DNA from: Streptomyces sp. NBC_00335
GTDB taxonomy: Bacteria; Actinomycetota; Actinomycetes; Streptomycetales; Streptomycetaceae
Length of the DNA: 64,000 bases
NCBI RefSeq assembly: GCF_036127095.1
Contig: NZ_CP108007.1
Location: 62,001 to 126,000 of the forward strand
Direction: 5' to 3'
Under the pieces are notes generated by a model that did not search any database, had not been told where the DNA came from, and was given only the letters and a program-made list of their open reading frames with translations. Positions 1-8,163 of the stretch are shown piece after piece. Numbering within the stretch: position 1 is the stretch's first letter; the number at the start of each line of letters is the position of its first letter. Made by a program: the position numbers and the translations under genes.

Positions 1-780
<780 letters not shown>

Positions 781-946
781 CTACATCCATGACCGCACGT
801 GAAGCCGCGTTGTCCGGCCAGTCCTCGTCCTCAACTGTACCGGCCGACCTGTCGGTTGGCTTGCGTAAATGCGCCTGTTCATGGCCTGTTTGCGCACAGA
901 AGTCGAGGTGAGGCCCTTTTGATTGGAACATCTGATGGCATGCGAG

Positions 947-962
947 TACCTGCATGCAGGTA
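947..962. promoter_or_regulatory. Perfect 16-bp palindrome upstream of the AraC gene
   Basis: TACCTGCATGCAGGTA is a perfect palindrome centred between 954 and 955, about 55 nt before the AraC-type start codon. The right half continues as CAGGTATGTTT, an 11-mer repeated upstream of the StrR-like gene (58076-58086). It is a plausible operator, either autoregulatory or a butyrolactone-receptor-type site. The binder is inferred, not shown. Confidence 0.5.
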
Positions 963-1016
963 TGTTTGTATGGGCTCGCTTGTCATGACACGACGCTTCC
1001 CGGAGCGAGGAGAACG

Positions 1017-1979
1017 ATGGACATGCTGCCCCTCCGCATGCCGAGCGCATTCGTGCCGGACCGCAGTCCAGCGCTCGCCGCGCCCGCCGTGCCCGCCAAC
1101 TGCACGGCGCGGGTCATCCGCACACACGGCGAGTCCGTGTACGGGACCACCGTCCGCCGCGAGTACGGCGACGTCACCATTTCCCTCGTCACCGGGGAGG
1201 CCCACGAGGCCATACGCCCCGGCCGCTACATCCGGCCCGACCCCTCCGAGTCCCTGCGGGTGTTCCGGGCGCTGGCCGGCGAGATCCACGTCCACCAGGA
1301 CGGCCGCCGGGGCCAGGCGAGCGGCCCGCAGATCATCTGCTGCGACACCAGCCGCCCGTACCGCCTCCTGCTGCCCCGGCCGTTCCACCTGGTCGAAGTG
1401 CAGCTCCCGCACCGCCACCTCGGCATGTCGGCCGGCGACACCGCGAAGCTCACGGCCACCGGCTGGTGCGGAAGGATGGGCGCGGGCGCCCTGCTCTCCC
1501 AGCTGCTCGCCGGACTCCACGACCACGGCACCGAGATCCACTCCGCCGTCGACCGGGTCGGCGCCACCGTGGCGGGCCTGACCGCGGCCGTCCTCGCCGA
1601 CCGGCTGCGCAATGTCGCCGCCGAGGACGAAGTGGCCCGGCACGACCTCATGCTGGCCATCCAGTCGTACATCCGGGCACGGCTCTCCGACCCCGAGCTC
1701 ACCCCGCAGGCGATCGCCGAGCACCACAACGTCTCGCTGCGCTACCTCCAGCGGATGTTCCAGGAGCAGGGGACCAGCCCCGCCCGGTGGATCCGGGACG
1801 AGCGGCTCGCCCGCTGCCGCTCCGAGCTGCGCGACCCGCGGCTCGAACACCTGCCCGTCGGGGTGATCGGCGAACGGTCCGGGCTCTACCAGGCCTCGCA
1901 CTTCAGCCGGCTCTTCCGCGACCGGTACGGCCTCACCCCGCGCGGCTACCGGACCATGCGCGAGGCCGTGCCCACCTAG
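1017..1979 (+). CDS. AraC-family transcriptional regulator
   Basis: DNA-binding regulator of 320 aa. The last ~105 residues form the double helix-turn-helix of AraC/XylS proteins: ELTPQAIAEHHNVSLRYLQR, then the second HTH ending in FSRLFRDRYGLTPRGYR. The N-terminal ~190 residues resemble the AraC-binding-like sensor domain found in actinobacterial members; the ligand is unknown. I chose ATG 1017 because GAGGAG lies 5 nt upstream; an in-frame ATG at 954 would sit inside the palindrome at 947-962. The gene precedes the methyltransferase/acyl-AMP ligase pair on the same strand, so these may be its targets, although about 220 nt of repetitive DNA intervenes. Confidence 0.88.
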   Translation: MDMLPLRMPSAFVPDRSPALAAPAVPANCTARVIRTHGESVYGTTVRREYGDVTISLVTGEAHEAIRPGRYIRPDPSESLRVFRALAGEIHVHQDGRRGQASGPQIICCDTSRPYRLLLPRPFHLVEVQLPHRHLGMSAGDTAKLTATGWCGRMGAGALLSQLLAGLHDHGTEIHSAVDRVGATVAGLTAAVLADRLRNVAAEDEVARHDLMLAIQSYIRARLSDPELTPQAIAEHHNVSLRYLQRMFQEQGTSPARWIRDERLARCRSELRDPRLEHLPVGVIGERSGLYQASHFSRLFRDRYGLTPRGYRTMREAVPT

Positions 1980-2187
1980 GGGAGGGGCCGCCGTACCAGG
2001 CCGACCAGGCCGACCGGCGCCGACGGGCGCCCACCGGCGTCCACGGGCGCCCACCAGCGTCCACCAGGCCGACCAGCTCAGGCCAGCGCCCACCAGCCCG
2101 GGCGCCGCCGGGCGCCGCCGGGCGCTGCCGAGCACCGGCGACCGACGAGTACCGCCGAGCACCGACGACCGACGCGCACTGACATCC
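1980..2187. repeat. GC-rich imperfect direct repeats, no gene
   Basis: The gap between the AraC and methyltransferase genes consists of degenerate short repeats of CCACCAGCGTCCACCAGG and GCGCCGCCGGGC type, with CGACCGACG units near the end. The reading frames through it look like composition artefacts. A GAGGAGG Shine-Dalgarno sits at its right end (2188-2194). Confidence 0.5.
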
Positions 2188-2203
2188 GAGGAGGATGACG
2201 GAT

Positions 2204-3007
2204 TTGACCGGCACGAGCTTCGAATTCCCCGGTGAGTACTACGAGATCATGCGGAAGGACTTCCGCAACCTCGACGCCGAGACGGAGTTCCTCGCGTCCC
2301 TGCTCCCCGACGCGGGCACCGTACTCGACCTGGGCTGCGGCACCGGCTCCAACCTGCGCGCCCTGAGCGAGCGCGGCCACCGCGGCACCGGCGTCGACCA
2401 GAGCGCCGCGTTCCTGGAGTACGCCCTCGCCGCCGGCGGCGAGGACATCTCCTACGTGGAGGCCCGCGCCGAGGAGTACCGCACCGACGAGCGCTACGAC
2501 CTCGTGTACAGCCTCTTCATGACGCTCAACTACCTGGAGCGCGCTCAGCTCCCGGCGGTCCTGCGTTCCGTGCGCGAGCTGCTGAACCCCGGCGGGCAGG
2601 TCGTCCTGGAGTTCGGCCACCTGCTGAACTTCGTCGACTCCTTCCAGCCCAACAGCGTCGGCCACCACCGCCGGGACGGGGTGCTCATCACCCGCCTCGC
2701 CCGCCAGTTCATCAACGCGCACGCCGCGAACTGGCGCAACGAGGAGACCCTGCTGGTCCGCACCGCGGACGGCACGGTCGCCATGTACGACAACTTCTTC
2801 GACCAGGCCGTCCTGACCGGGCCCGAGGTGCGCGAACTGCTGGCCGCGGCGGGCCTGACCATCACGGCCGAGTACGGCGGCTTCCGCAAGGAGCCCGCGC
2901 CCTTCCACGGCCGGGGCCCGCTCGTCATCGTGGCCACCGCGACCCCCGCCGCCACCGCGGGCGACACCGCGTCCGACACCGTTCAGCAAGAGGAGAACCA
3001 GGCATGA
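2204..3007 (+). CDS. Class I SAM-dependent methyltransferase
   Basis: Small methyltransferase of 267 aa. Motif I is VLDLGCGTGSN near residue 40, followed by GVDQSAAFLEYA (acidic loop) and a post-I DLVYSLFMTLNYLE segment, typical of Methyltransf_25-like enzymes. The substrate is not deducible. Two starts are possible. ATG 2195 abuts the GAGGAGG ribosome site with no spacer, whereas TTG 2204 has a 9-nt spacer, so I prefer TTG. The stop overlaps the next gene start (ATGA at 3004-3007), so it is translationally coupled to the acyl-AMP ligase and both probably act on the same small acid. Confidence 0.85.
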   Translation: MTGTSFEFPGEYYEIMRKDFRNLDAETEFLASLLPDAGTVLDLGCGTGSNLRALSERGHRGTGVDQSAAFLEYALAAGGEDISYVEARAEEYRTDERYDLVYSLFMTLNYLERAQLPAVLRSVRELLNPGGQVVLEFGHLLNFVDSFQPNSVGHHRRDGVLITRLARQFINAHAANWRNEETLLVRTADGTVAMYDNFFDQAVLTGPEVRELLAAAGLTITAEYGGFRKEPAPFHGRGPLVIVATATPAATAGDTASDTVQQEENQA

Positions 3008-4659
3008 CCGGCACCGGCATATCGCTGCTCGACGGCGGGCCCGCCCCCGAAACCGGCGTCGCGCACCTGGGCGCCGCCCTCGTCCGCGCCGTCGGCGAGA
3101 GCGACGGCCGCGGGGTGACGTACATCCGCGCCGACGGCACCGAGGTCCACCAGAGCTACTGCGAGCTGCTCGACGACGCCTCGCGCGTCCTGGCCGGCCT
3201 GCGCGCCTCCGGCGCCGCCATCGGCGAGAAGATCATCCTCCAGTCCGCCGACGACGCCGACCTCCTCGCCGGCTTCTGGGGCTGCGTCCTCGGCGGCTTC
3301 CTGCCGCTGCCCGTCAGCGCCGACGCGGTCAACGGCCCCGGCCTGCTGGAGCGTGTCTGGGCCGGCTACGGCCGCCCCCGCGTCCTGACCGGCACCGGCC
3401 AGGAGCTCGCGCCCGCCGTCACCGCCGACGCCGGCTGGAGCGCCGCCCACCTGGGCGACGTGGCGGGCCTGCGCAGCGCCCACGAGCCGGACCTCGCCTG
3501 GCACGAGCCCGACGCCGTGGACCCGGCCGTCCTGCTGCTCACCTCCGGCAGCACCGGCGTGCCCAAGGCCGTCACCCTCACCCACCGCAACATCCTCACG
3601 CGCAGCGCCGCCACCTCCCGCGTGAACAAGCTCGACGCGGACACCCGCACCTTCAACTGGATGCCGCTGGACCACATCGGCGGGCTGATCATGTTCCACG
3701 CGCGCGACGTCTTCCTCGGCTGCGCCCAGGTCCACGCCAAGATCCAGTGGGTCCTGGAGGACCCGCTGCGCTGGCTCGACGCCGTCTCCGCCCACCGGGC
3801 CGACACCACCTGGGCGCCCAACTTCGCCTTCGTGCTCGTCAACGACCAGGCCGACCGCTTCGAGGGCCGCGGCTGGGACCTCAGCCCGCTGCGCTACATC
3901 ATGAACGGCGGCGAGGCCGTCCGCTCCGGCGTCGTCCGCCGCTTCCTGGACCTGCTGGCCCCCTACGGGCTGCCCGCCACCGCCATGTTCCCGGGCTGGG
4001 GCATGTCCGAGACCACGGCCGGCGTGGCCGACTGCCAGTTCACCGAAGCCGCAGCCGGCGACGACCGCTACGTGCCCGTCGGCCGCCCGCAGCCCGGCAC
4101 CCGCATCCGGGTCGTCGACGAGCACGGCGCGCTCGTGCCGTGGGGCGTCACCGGCCGGCTCCAGGTCACCGGCTCGACCATCACCTCCGGGTACTACGAC
4201 AACCCCGTGCAGAACCGCCAGTCCTTCACGGACGACGGCTGGTTCAAGACCGGCGACCTGGCGTACGTGGAGAGCGGAATCCTCACCGTCACCGGCCGCA
4301 CCGACGACGTCATCCAGCTCGGGGAGATCGCCTACCACGGCCACGAGATCGAGGCCGCCGTCGAGGAACTCGACTTCATCGAGCCCTCGTACACCGTCGC
4401 CTCCCTCGTCACCGCCGAGCCCGGCGGCCCCGAGGAGCTCGCCGTCTTCTTCAGCCCGCGCACCGGCGCCCTCACCGGGGAGCAGGGCGAGCGGATCCGC
4501 GAGCGGGTCCGCGAGCGGCTCGGCGTCGACGTACCGCACCTGCTGCCCGTCGACCGGTCCGAGATCCCCAAGACCGGCATCGGCAAGCTCCGCCGCGCCC
4601 AGCTCCGCAAGAGCTTCGAGGACAGCCTGGCCTCCGTCCCGGCCGGCTCCGCGGCCTGA
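3004..4659 (+). CDS. Stand-alone acyl-AMP ligase / acyl-CoA synthetase
   Basis: ANL-superfamily enzyme of 551 aa that adenylates a carboxylic acid and passes it to CoA or a carrier protein. Visible core motifs are the P-loop LLLTSGSTGVPKAVTLTH (~residue 178), GWGMSETTAG (A5), WFKTGDLAYVESG (A7) and the C-terminal catalytic lysine in PKTGIGKLRR. The HIGGLIMFHARDVFLG stretch is of the kind seen in acyl ligases of PKS/NRPS systems. It is coupled to the methyltransferase by an ATGA overlap. No carrier protein is nearby, and the ansamycin PKS has its own fused adenylation domain, so the acceptor is unknown. Confidence 0.85.
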   Translation: MTGTGISLLDGGPAPETGVAHLGAALVRAVGESDGRGVTYIRADGTEVHQSYCELLDDASRVLAGLRASGAAIGEKIILQSADDADLLAGFWGCVLGGFLPLPVSADAVNGPGLLERVWAGYGRPRVLTGTGQELAPAVTADAGWSAAHLGDVAGLRSAHEPDLAWHEPDAVDPAVLLLTSGSTGVPKAVTLTHRNILTRSAATSRVNKLDADTRTFNWMPLDHIGGLIMFHARDVFLGCAQVHAKIQWVLEDPLRWLDAVSAHRADTTWAPNFAFVLVNDQADRFEGRGWDLSPLRYIMNGGEAVRSGVVRRFLDLLAPYGLPATAMFPGWGMSETTAGVADCQFTEAAAGDDRYVPVGRPQPGTRIRVVDEHGALVPWGVTGRLQVTGSTITSGYYDNPVQNRQSFTDDGWFKTGDLAYVESGILTVTGRTDDVIQLGEIAYHGHEIEAAVEELDFIEPSYTVASLVTAEPGGPEELAVFFSPRTGALTGEQGERIRERVRERLGVDVPHLLPVDRSEIPKTGIGKLRRAQLRKSFEDSLASVPAGSAA

Positions 4660-4713
4660 CCGTACGGGTGGTGCGGTTCGGGCGGGCCCGCCCGAACCGC
4701 ACCACCCGTACGG
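4660..4713. terminator. 54-bp perfect palindrome behind the acyl-AMP ligase
   Basis: Immediately after the ligase stop codon lie two 27-nt arms (4660-4686 and 4687-4713) that are exact reverse complements with no loop. A transcript would form a very stable hairpin, so the simplest role is transcription termination between the ligase and the following TetR gene. There is no U-tract, which is common in Streptomyces. Its length and perfection also allow a protein-binding role. Confidence 0.75.
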
Positions 4714-4741
4714 CTCCATCCCCTACGCACGAGGAGCGCCC

Positions 4742-5410
4742 ATGGCGCAGCAGGAGCGAGCCGAGCGGACGCGCCGGGCTCTGATCAACGGCGCCGCCAA
4801 GGCCATCGACCTCTACGGCTACGAAGGGGCCTCGCTCGCCGTCATCTGCACCACCGCGGGAGTGACCAAGGGCGCCTTGATGTACCACTTCCCGGCCAAG
4901 GACGACCTGGTCAGGGCCGTGCGCACCGAAGCCCGGCAGGCGATCGTCGGCGCGCTGGGCGCGGTACCGCACCGCGGGATCCGGCCCTTGCAGGCCGCCG
5001 TCGACATGACGCACGCCGTCGCCGGGCGGCTCGGGCACGACCCCGTCGTACGGGCGGGCTCGCGGCTGACCCGGGAGTTCATGCACTACCCCGACGGCAG
5101 CGTCTCCTGGACCGATGCCGTCCGCGAGGAACTGGCCGACGCCCTGGCCGGTGCCGCCGACCCCTGGGGGACGGCCGCGCAGCTCGTGTACTCCCTGATC
5201 GGGATGGACGTGTGCCTGCGCGGGGAAGAACACCGCCCGGGCCGTTCCTGCGGGCCGCTGCGCGGACACCTGACCCGGCTGTGGCAGCTGATCCTGCCGG
5301 GGATGCTCGCGGCGCCGCAGGCCGTGGAGCTGTACCGGGCCGAGGGCTCGTCGCCGTACTGCGCCTTCGTGGCCGCCCCCGAACCCGTGCGACTCGGGCC
5401 GCGGGGATGA
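4742..5410 (+). CDS. TetR-family regulator (butyrolactone-receptor-like N-terminus)
   Basis: DNA-binding repressor of 222 aa. The N-terminal HTH reads AVICTTAGVTKGALMYHFPA, close to the ArpA/ScbR group, after the typical MAQQERAERTRRALINGAA opening. The C-terminal ligand domain is more divergent. GAGGAG lies 5 nt before ATG 4742. The gene overlaps the CGNR gene by ATGA (5407-5410), so the two form an operon. No ARE-like operator is visible upstream; only the 54-bp palindrome is. Its role relative to the ansamycin cluster is uncertain. Confidence 0.87.
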   Translation: MAQQERAERTRRALINGAAKAIDLYGYEGASLAVICTTAGVTKGALMYHFPAKDDLVRAVRTEARQAIVGALGAVPHRGIRPLQAAVDMTHAVAGRLGHDPVVRAGSRLTREFMHYPDGSVSWTDAVREELADALAGAADPWGTAAQLVYSLIGMDVCLRGEEHRPGRSCGPLRGHLTRLWQLILPGMLAAPQAVELYRAEGSSPYCAFVAAPEPVRLGPRG

Positions 5411-6024
5411 GCGTGGACCGTGCGGGGGCCGGTGCGGGTACGGGGGCGGGTGTGGGGGCGGCCGTGCCCGATCCGCGTCCGCTGACCGGGGAGCCGCTCA
5501 GCCTGGACCTCCTCAACACCCACTGGCACGACCGGTACGGCCGCCACGACCTGCTGGACTCCACCGCCGGCCTCGCGTGCTGGCTGGCCGGGTCCCGGGT
5601 GGCCGCCGTGTACGCCGGCGGCGAGCTGTGTGCCGACCGGGCCACCCTGGCCGCCGCCCGGGCCGCCCGCTCCGCGCTGGCCGGTGTGGCCGGGCGCGCC
5701 GACGCGGGGCCGGGGGCGCTCGACGCCTTCAACCGGCTGCTCGACGCGGGCCGCATCCGGCGGCTGCTCACGGCCGGCGGGCCCGTGGAGCGGCTGGAGG
5801 CGCCCGACTCGGGGCGCCTGCTGGGGTACCTCGCGGCGGCGGACTACCTCCGGTTGCTCAGCACTGCGGGGGATCGGGTGCGCAGTTGTGCGAACCCGAG
5901 CTGTGGGCTGCGGTTCCACGATGTCAGCCGCAATGGCACTCGGCGGTGGTGCACGAGTACGGGCTGCGGCAATCGGGCGAAGGCGGCCCGCCACTACGCG
6001 CGGCGGACCGCGGCCGTGTCCTGA
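5407..6024 (+). CDS. CGNR zinc-finger / ABATE-domain regulator
   Basis: Protein of 205 aa with an N-terminal ABATE-like region (LTGEPLSLDLLNTHWHDRYG) and a C-terminal CGNR zinc finger. The finger has the cysteines of SCANPSCGLRFHD and RWCTSTGCGNRAKAARHY, where the family name residues C-G-N-R are exact. The family is thought to be transcriptional regulators in stress or metabolism operons. The start ATG 5407 overlaps the TetR stop codon, implying co-expression. The longer upstream frame would run inside the TetR gene and is rejected. Confidence 0.85.
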   Translation: MSVDRAGAGAGTGAGVGAAVPDPRPLTGEPLSLDLLNTHWHDRYGRHDLLDSTAGLACWLAGSRVAAVYAGGELCADRATLAAARAARSALAGVAGRADAGPGALDAFNRLLDAGRIRRLLTAGGPVERLEAPDSGRLLGYLAAADYLRLLSTAGDRVRSCANPSCGLRFHDVSRNGTRRWCTSTGCGNRAKAARHYARRTAAVS

Positions 6025-6226
6025 CGGCTGCGCCGTCTGCTCCTCAGCTGCCCTGCGGGCTGCGTGTGCCCCGGTTCGGTCCGGGCCGGTCCGGGCCGGT
6101 CCGGCCCGGCTGCGGGGTGTGCCGCTGCGCGGCGCGGAGTCCCCTACCCGCCCTTCCACCGTTCCCCGGGCTCCGCCCGGACCCGTTGCCGAGTACGGCG
6201 CCGTTGCCGGGGGCCAGCCCCCGGAC

Positions 6227-6404
6227 CCCCGCTCCTCAAACGCCGGAGGGGCTGGATTTTGGCCGGTGTCGGCTCGCATGTGGAGGCGGGAGGGGCTGGA
6301 TCTTGGCCGGGGTCGGCTCGCATGTGGAGGCGGGAGGGGTGGGATTTTGGCTGGCGTCAGGAGGGGCTGGGGAATCCAGCCCCTCCGGCGTTTGAGGAGC
6401 GGGG
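6227..6404. repeat. Inverted-repeat-bounded tandem repeats (Streptomyces intergenic element)
   Basis: Within the gene-free stretch 6025-6591, 32-nt arms at 6227-6258 and 6373-6404 are exact inverted copies. They contain CTCCTCAAACGCCGGAGG, an intergenic repeat I know as common in Streptomyces genomes. Between the arms lie units of 44 bp starting at 6246, 6290 and 6334 (GAGGGGCTGGA...TCGGCTCGCATGTGG), then a truncated unit. It could fold as a terminator for the TetR/CGNR operon. I see no coding sequence here. Confidence 0.75.
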
Positions 6405-6569
6405 TTCGGGGCGGAGCCCCGGGGAACGGGCTAAGGGTGGGTGGGGGACTTGCCCGCGTCGTGGTGGTGTCGGATGGTGTCACTGTGGCGCGGGGTGGTG
6501 CCATCGCTTTGACCAGCGTGTTTGTGGGTGGTGATGTCGACACGGTGCGGAGTGGTGCCACATTGGCTC

Positions 6570-6585
6570 GACATGGCGCCATGTC
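6570..6585. promoter_or_regulatory. Candidate operator of the ribbon-helix-helix gene
   Basis: GACATGGCGCCATGTC is a perfect 16-bp palindrome ending 18 nt before ATG 6604. Its core TGGCGCCA resembles two upstream boxes, TGGTGCCA at 6496-6503 and 6553-6560. Repeated boxes in front of a ribbon-helix-helix protein suggest autoregulation, which is an inference. Confidence 0.5.
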
Positions 6586-6603
6586 TGTGCCATGCTGTGG
6601 GAC

Positions 6604-7134
6604 ATGGACCTCACGCCCTACGTCACCACCCTCCGCCAAGAGCTCGCCGTCGCCGCCGAGGCCGGCGGCGACGAAGCCCGCAAGCTGGCCGAGAGGCTCA
6701 CCGCTCCCCTGGAGTCGGCGACCCGGCTGACCCTGCTCAATGTGCTCTCCGCCGCGATGGACGAGATCACCCGTGAACTCGCCCCCGGCTCGGTCGACGT
6801 ACGACTGCGCGGGCTCGACCCCGAGTTCGTGGTGACGGTGCCGGCCGGCGAGAGCCACGCCCCCGTGGAGCCGGCCACCGCCGCCGCTCCGTTCGCCGAA
6901 CCGCTCGCGCCGCACGCGTCCGCCGACGGCGACGAGGGCGGCACCGCCCGCGTCAACCTGCGGCTGCCGGCCCACCTCAAGGCCCGCGCCGAGGAGGCCG
7001 CGAGCCGTGAGGGCCTGTCGGTCAACGCGTGGCTGGTGCGCGCCGTGTCGGCCGCGGTCGAACCGGGTGCCAGGCCGCGTACGGCGGAGAAGTCCCAGAG
7101 CGTGGGGCAGAGCTTCACGGGCTGGGTGCGCTAG
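6604..7134 (+). CDS. HicB-like ribbon-helix-helix protein
   Basis: Protein of 176 aa. An N-terminal helical region (MDLTPYVTTLRQELAVAAEA) precedes a variable linker and a C-terminal ribbon-helix-helix segment, ARVNLRLPAHLKARAEEAA followed by REGLSVNAWLVRAV, typical of HicB/Arc-type DNA-binding proteins. No HicA-like toxin gene adjoins it. The next gene encodes a DUF4097 protein, a pairing I believe recurs in Streptomyces. No Shine-Dalgarno is visible before ATG 6604 or the alternative ATG 6592, so the transcript may be leaderless. Palindromic boxes upstream suggest autoregulation. Confidence 0.72.
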   Translation: MDLTPYVTTLRQELAVAAEAGGDEARKLAERLTAPLESATRLTLLNVLSAAMDEITRELAPGSVDVRLRGLDPEFVVTVPAGESHAPVEPATAAAPFAEPLAPHASADGDEGGTARVNLRLPAHLKARAEEAASREGLSVNAWLVRAVSAAVEPGARPRTAEKSQSVGQSFTGWVR

Positions 7135-7231
7135 CCCTCGCCACACCGCACCGCAACCGCACCGCATCAGTTCTCCCACACCACGTCCCACCAGCGGGGA
7201 CGCCCAGAAGACTCAAGAGGACGGGACAGCC

Positions 7232-8083
7232 ATGCCTTCTTTCGACACCTCCGAAGCGATCTCGGTCACCGCACACGTGGAGGCCGGCTCCATCCAGTTC
7301 ACCGCGGGCGACCGCCTCGACACCGTCGTCGAGGTGCAGCCCCGGGACCCGAAGCGGGACAAGGACGTACGGGCGGCCGAGCAGACCGAGGTCGCGTACC
7401 GCAGCGGTGTGCTGACCGTCAGGACGCCCAAGTCCAATCCGTTCGGCCGCCCCGGCATCGTCGACGTGACGGTGGAACTGCCCACGGGCTCGAACATCGA
7501 CACGACCGGCTCCTGGACCCAGGTGCTCGGCGAGGGCCGGCTCGGCGAGGTCCGGGTGAAGACCTCGTCCGGCGACGTCCGCCTCGACACGACCGGGCCG
7601 CTCAAGCTGACCGCGTCGCACGGCTCGATCACCGTGGACCGGGCCGAGGGCGCGACCGAGATCACCACCAGCTCCGGCAGTCTGCGCCTCGGCTTCGTCG
7701 ACGGGCCGGCCGTCCTGAAGAACTCGCACGGCACCACGACCGTCGGCGCCGCCATCGGCGAGCTGCGGGTGAGCGGTGCCAACGGTGACATCGAGATCCG
7801 GCGCGCCGAGGATTCGGTCACCGCCAAGACCGCCCACGGCACCCTGCGGGTGGGCGAAGTCGCCCGTGGCACCGTGGAGCTGGAGACCTCCTACGGGGCC
7901 ATCGAGGTCGGCGTCCGCGAGGGCACGGCCGCCTGGCTCGACGTCAGCTCGGGCTCCGGCCAGGTGCGCAACACGCTCACCGCGTCCGGGAGCCCGGAGG
8001 GGAGCGCGGACACCGTCAAGGTCCGCGCCCGGACGAAGTACGGCAACATCGACGTCCGCCGCGCCGTCGCCGCCGGGGCCTGA
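7232..8083 (+). CDS. DUF4097 repeat beta-helix protein
   Basis: Protein of 283 aa made of short repeated beta-strand units such as SSGDVRLDTTG, SHGSITVDRAEG, SSGSLRLGFVDG, SHGTTTVGAAIG and SYGAIEVGVREG. This is the pattern of the DUF4097/adhesin-like family whose function is undefined. No signal peptide or membrane segment is visible. AGAGG lies upstream of ATG 7232. It sits between the ribbon-helix-helix gene (97 nt upstream) and the ABC transporter (80 nt downstream), all on the same strand, so these genes may be co-transcribed. Confidence 0.8.
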   Translation: MPSFDTSEAISVTAHVEAGSIQFTAGDRLDTVVEVQPRDPKRDKDVRAAEQTEVAYRSGVLTVRTPKSNPFGRPGIVDVTVELPTGSNIDTTGSWTQVLGEGRLGEVRVKTSSGDVRLDTTGPLKLTASHGSITVDRAEGATEITTSSGSLRLGFVDGPAVLKNSHGTTTVGAAIGELRVSGANGDIEIRRAEDSVTAKTAHGTLRVGEVARGTVELETSYGAIEVGVREGTAAWLDVSSGSGQVRNTLTASGSPEGSADTVKVRARTKYGNIDVRRAVAAGA

Positions 8084-8163
8084 CCGCCCGGCCTGACCGC
8101 CCCGCTCCTCCTCGCCCGACTCGCTCTCCCCCCCGTCACTTCAGCCTTCGAATGGAGGGCCTC

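Noticed and set aside
3004..4659. Acyl-AMP ligase as the PKS starter ligase
   Set aside because: The PKS has its own fused adenylation domain, and the ligase lies 10 kb away in a separate transcription unit.
6246..6377. Regular repeats considered as a CRISPR array
   Set aside because: Units are contiguous 44-bp tandem copies with no unique spacers, and no cas gene is nearby.
6604..7134. HicAB toxin-antitoxin module
   Set aside because: No small HicA-like toxin frame adjoins the ribbon-helix-helix gene on either side.
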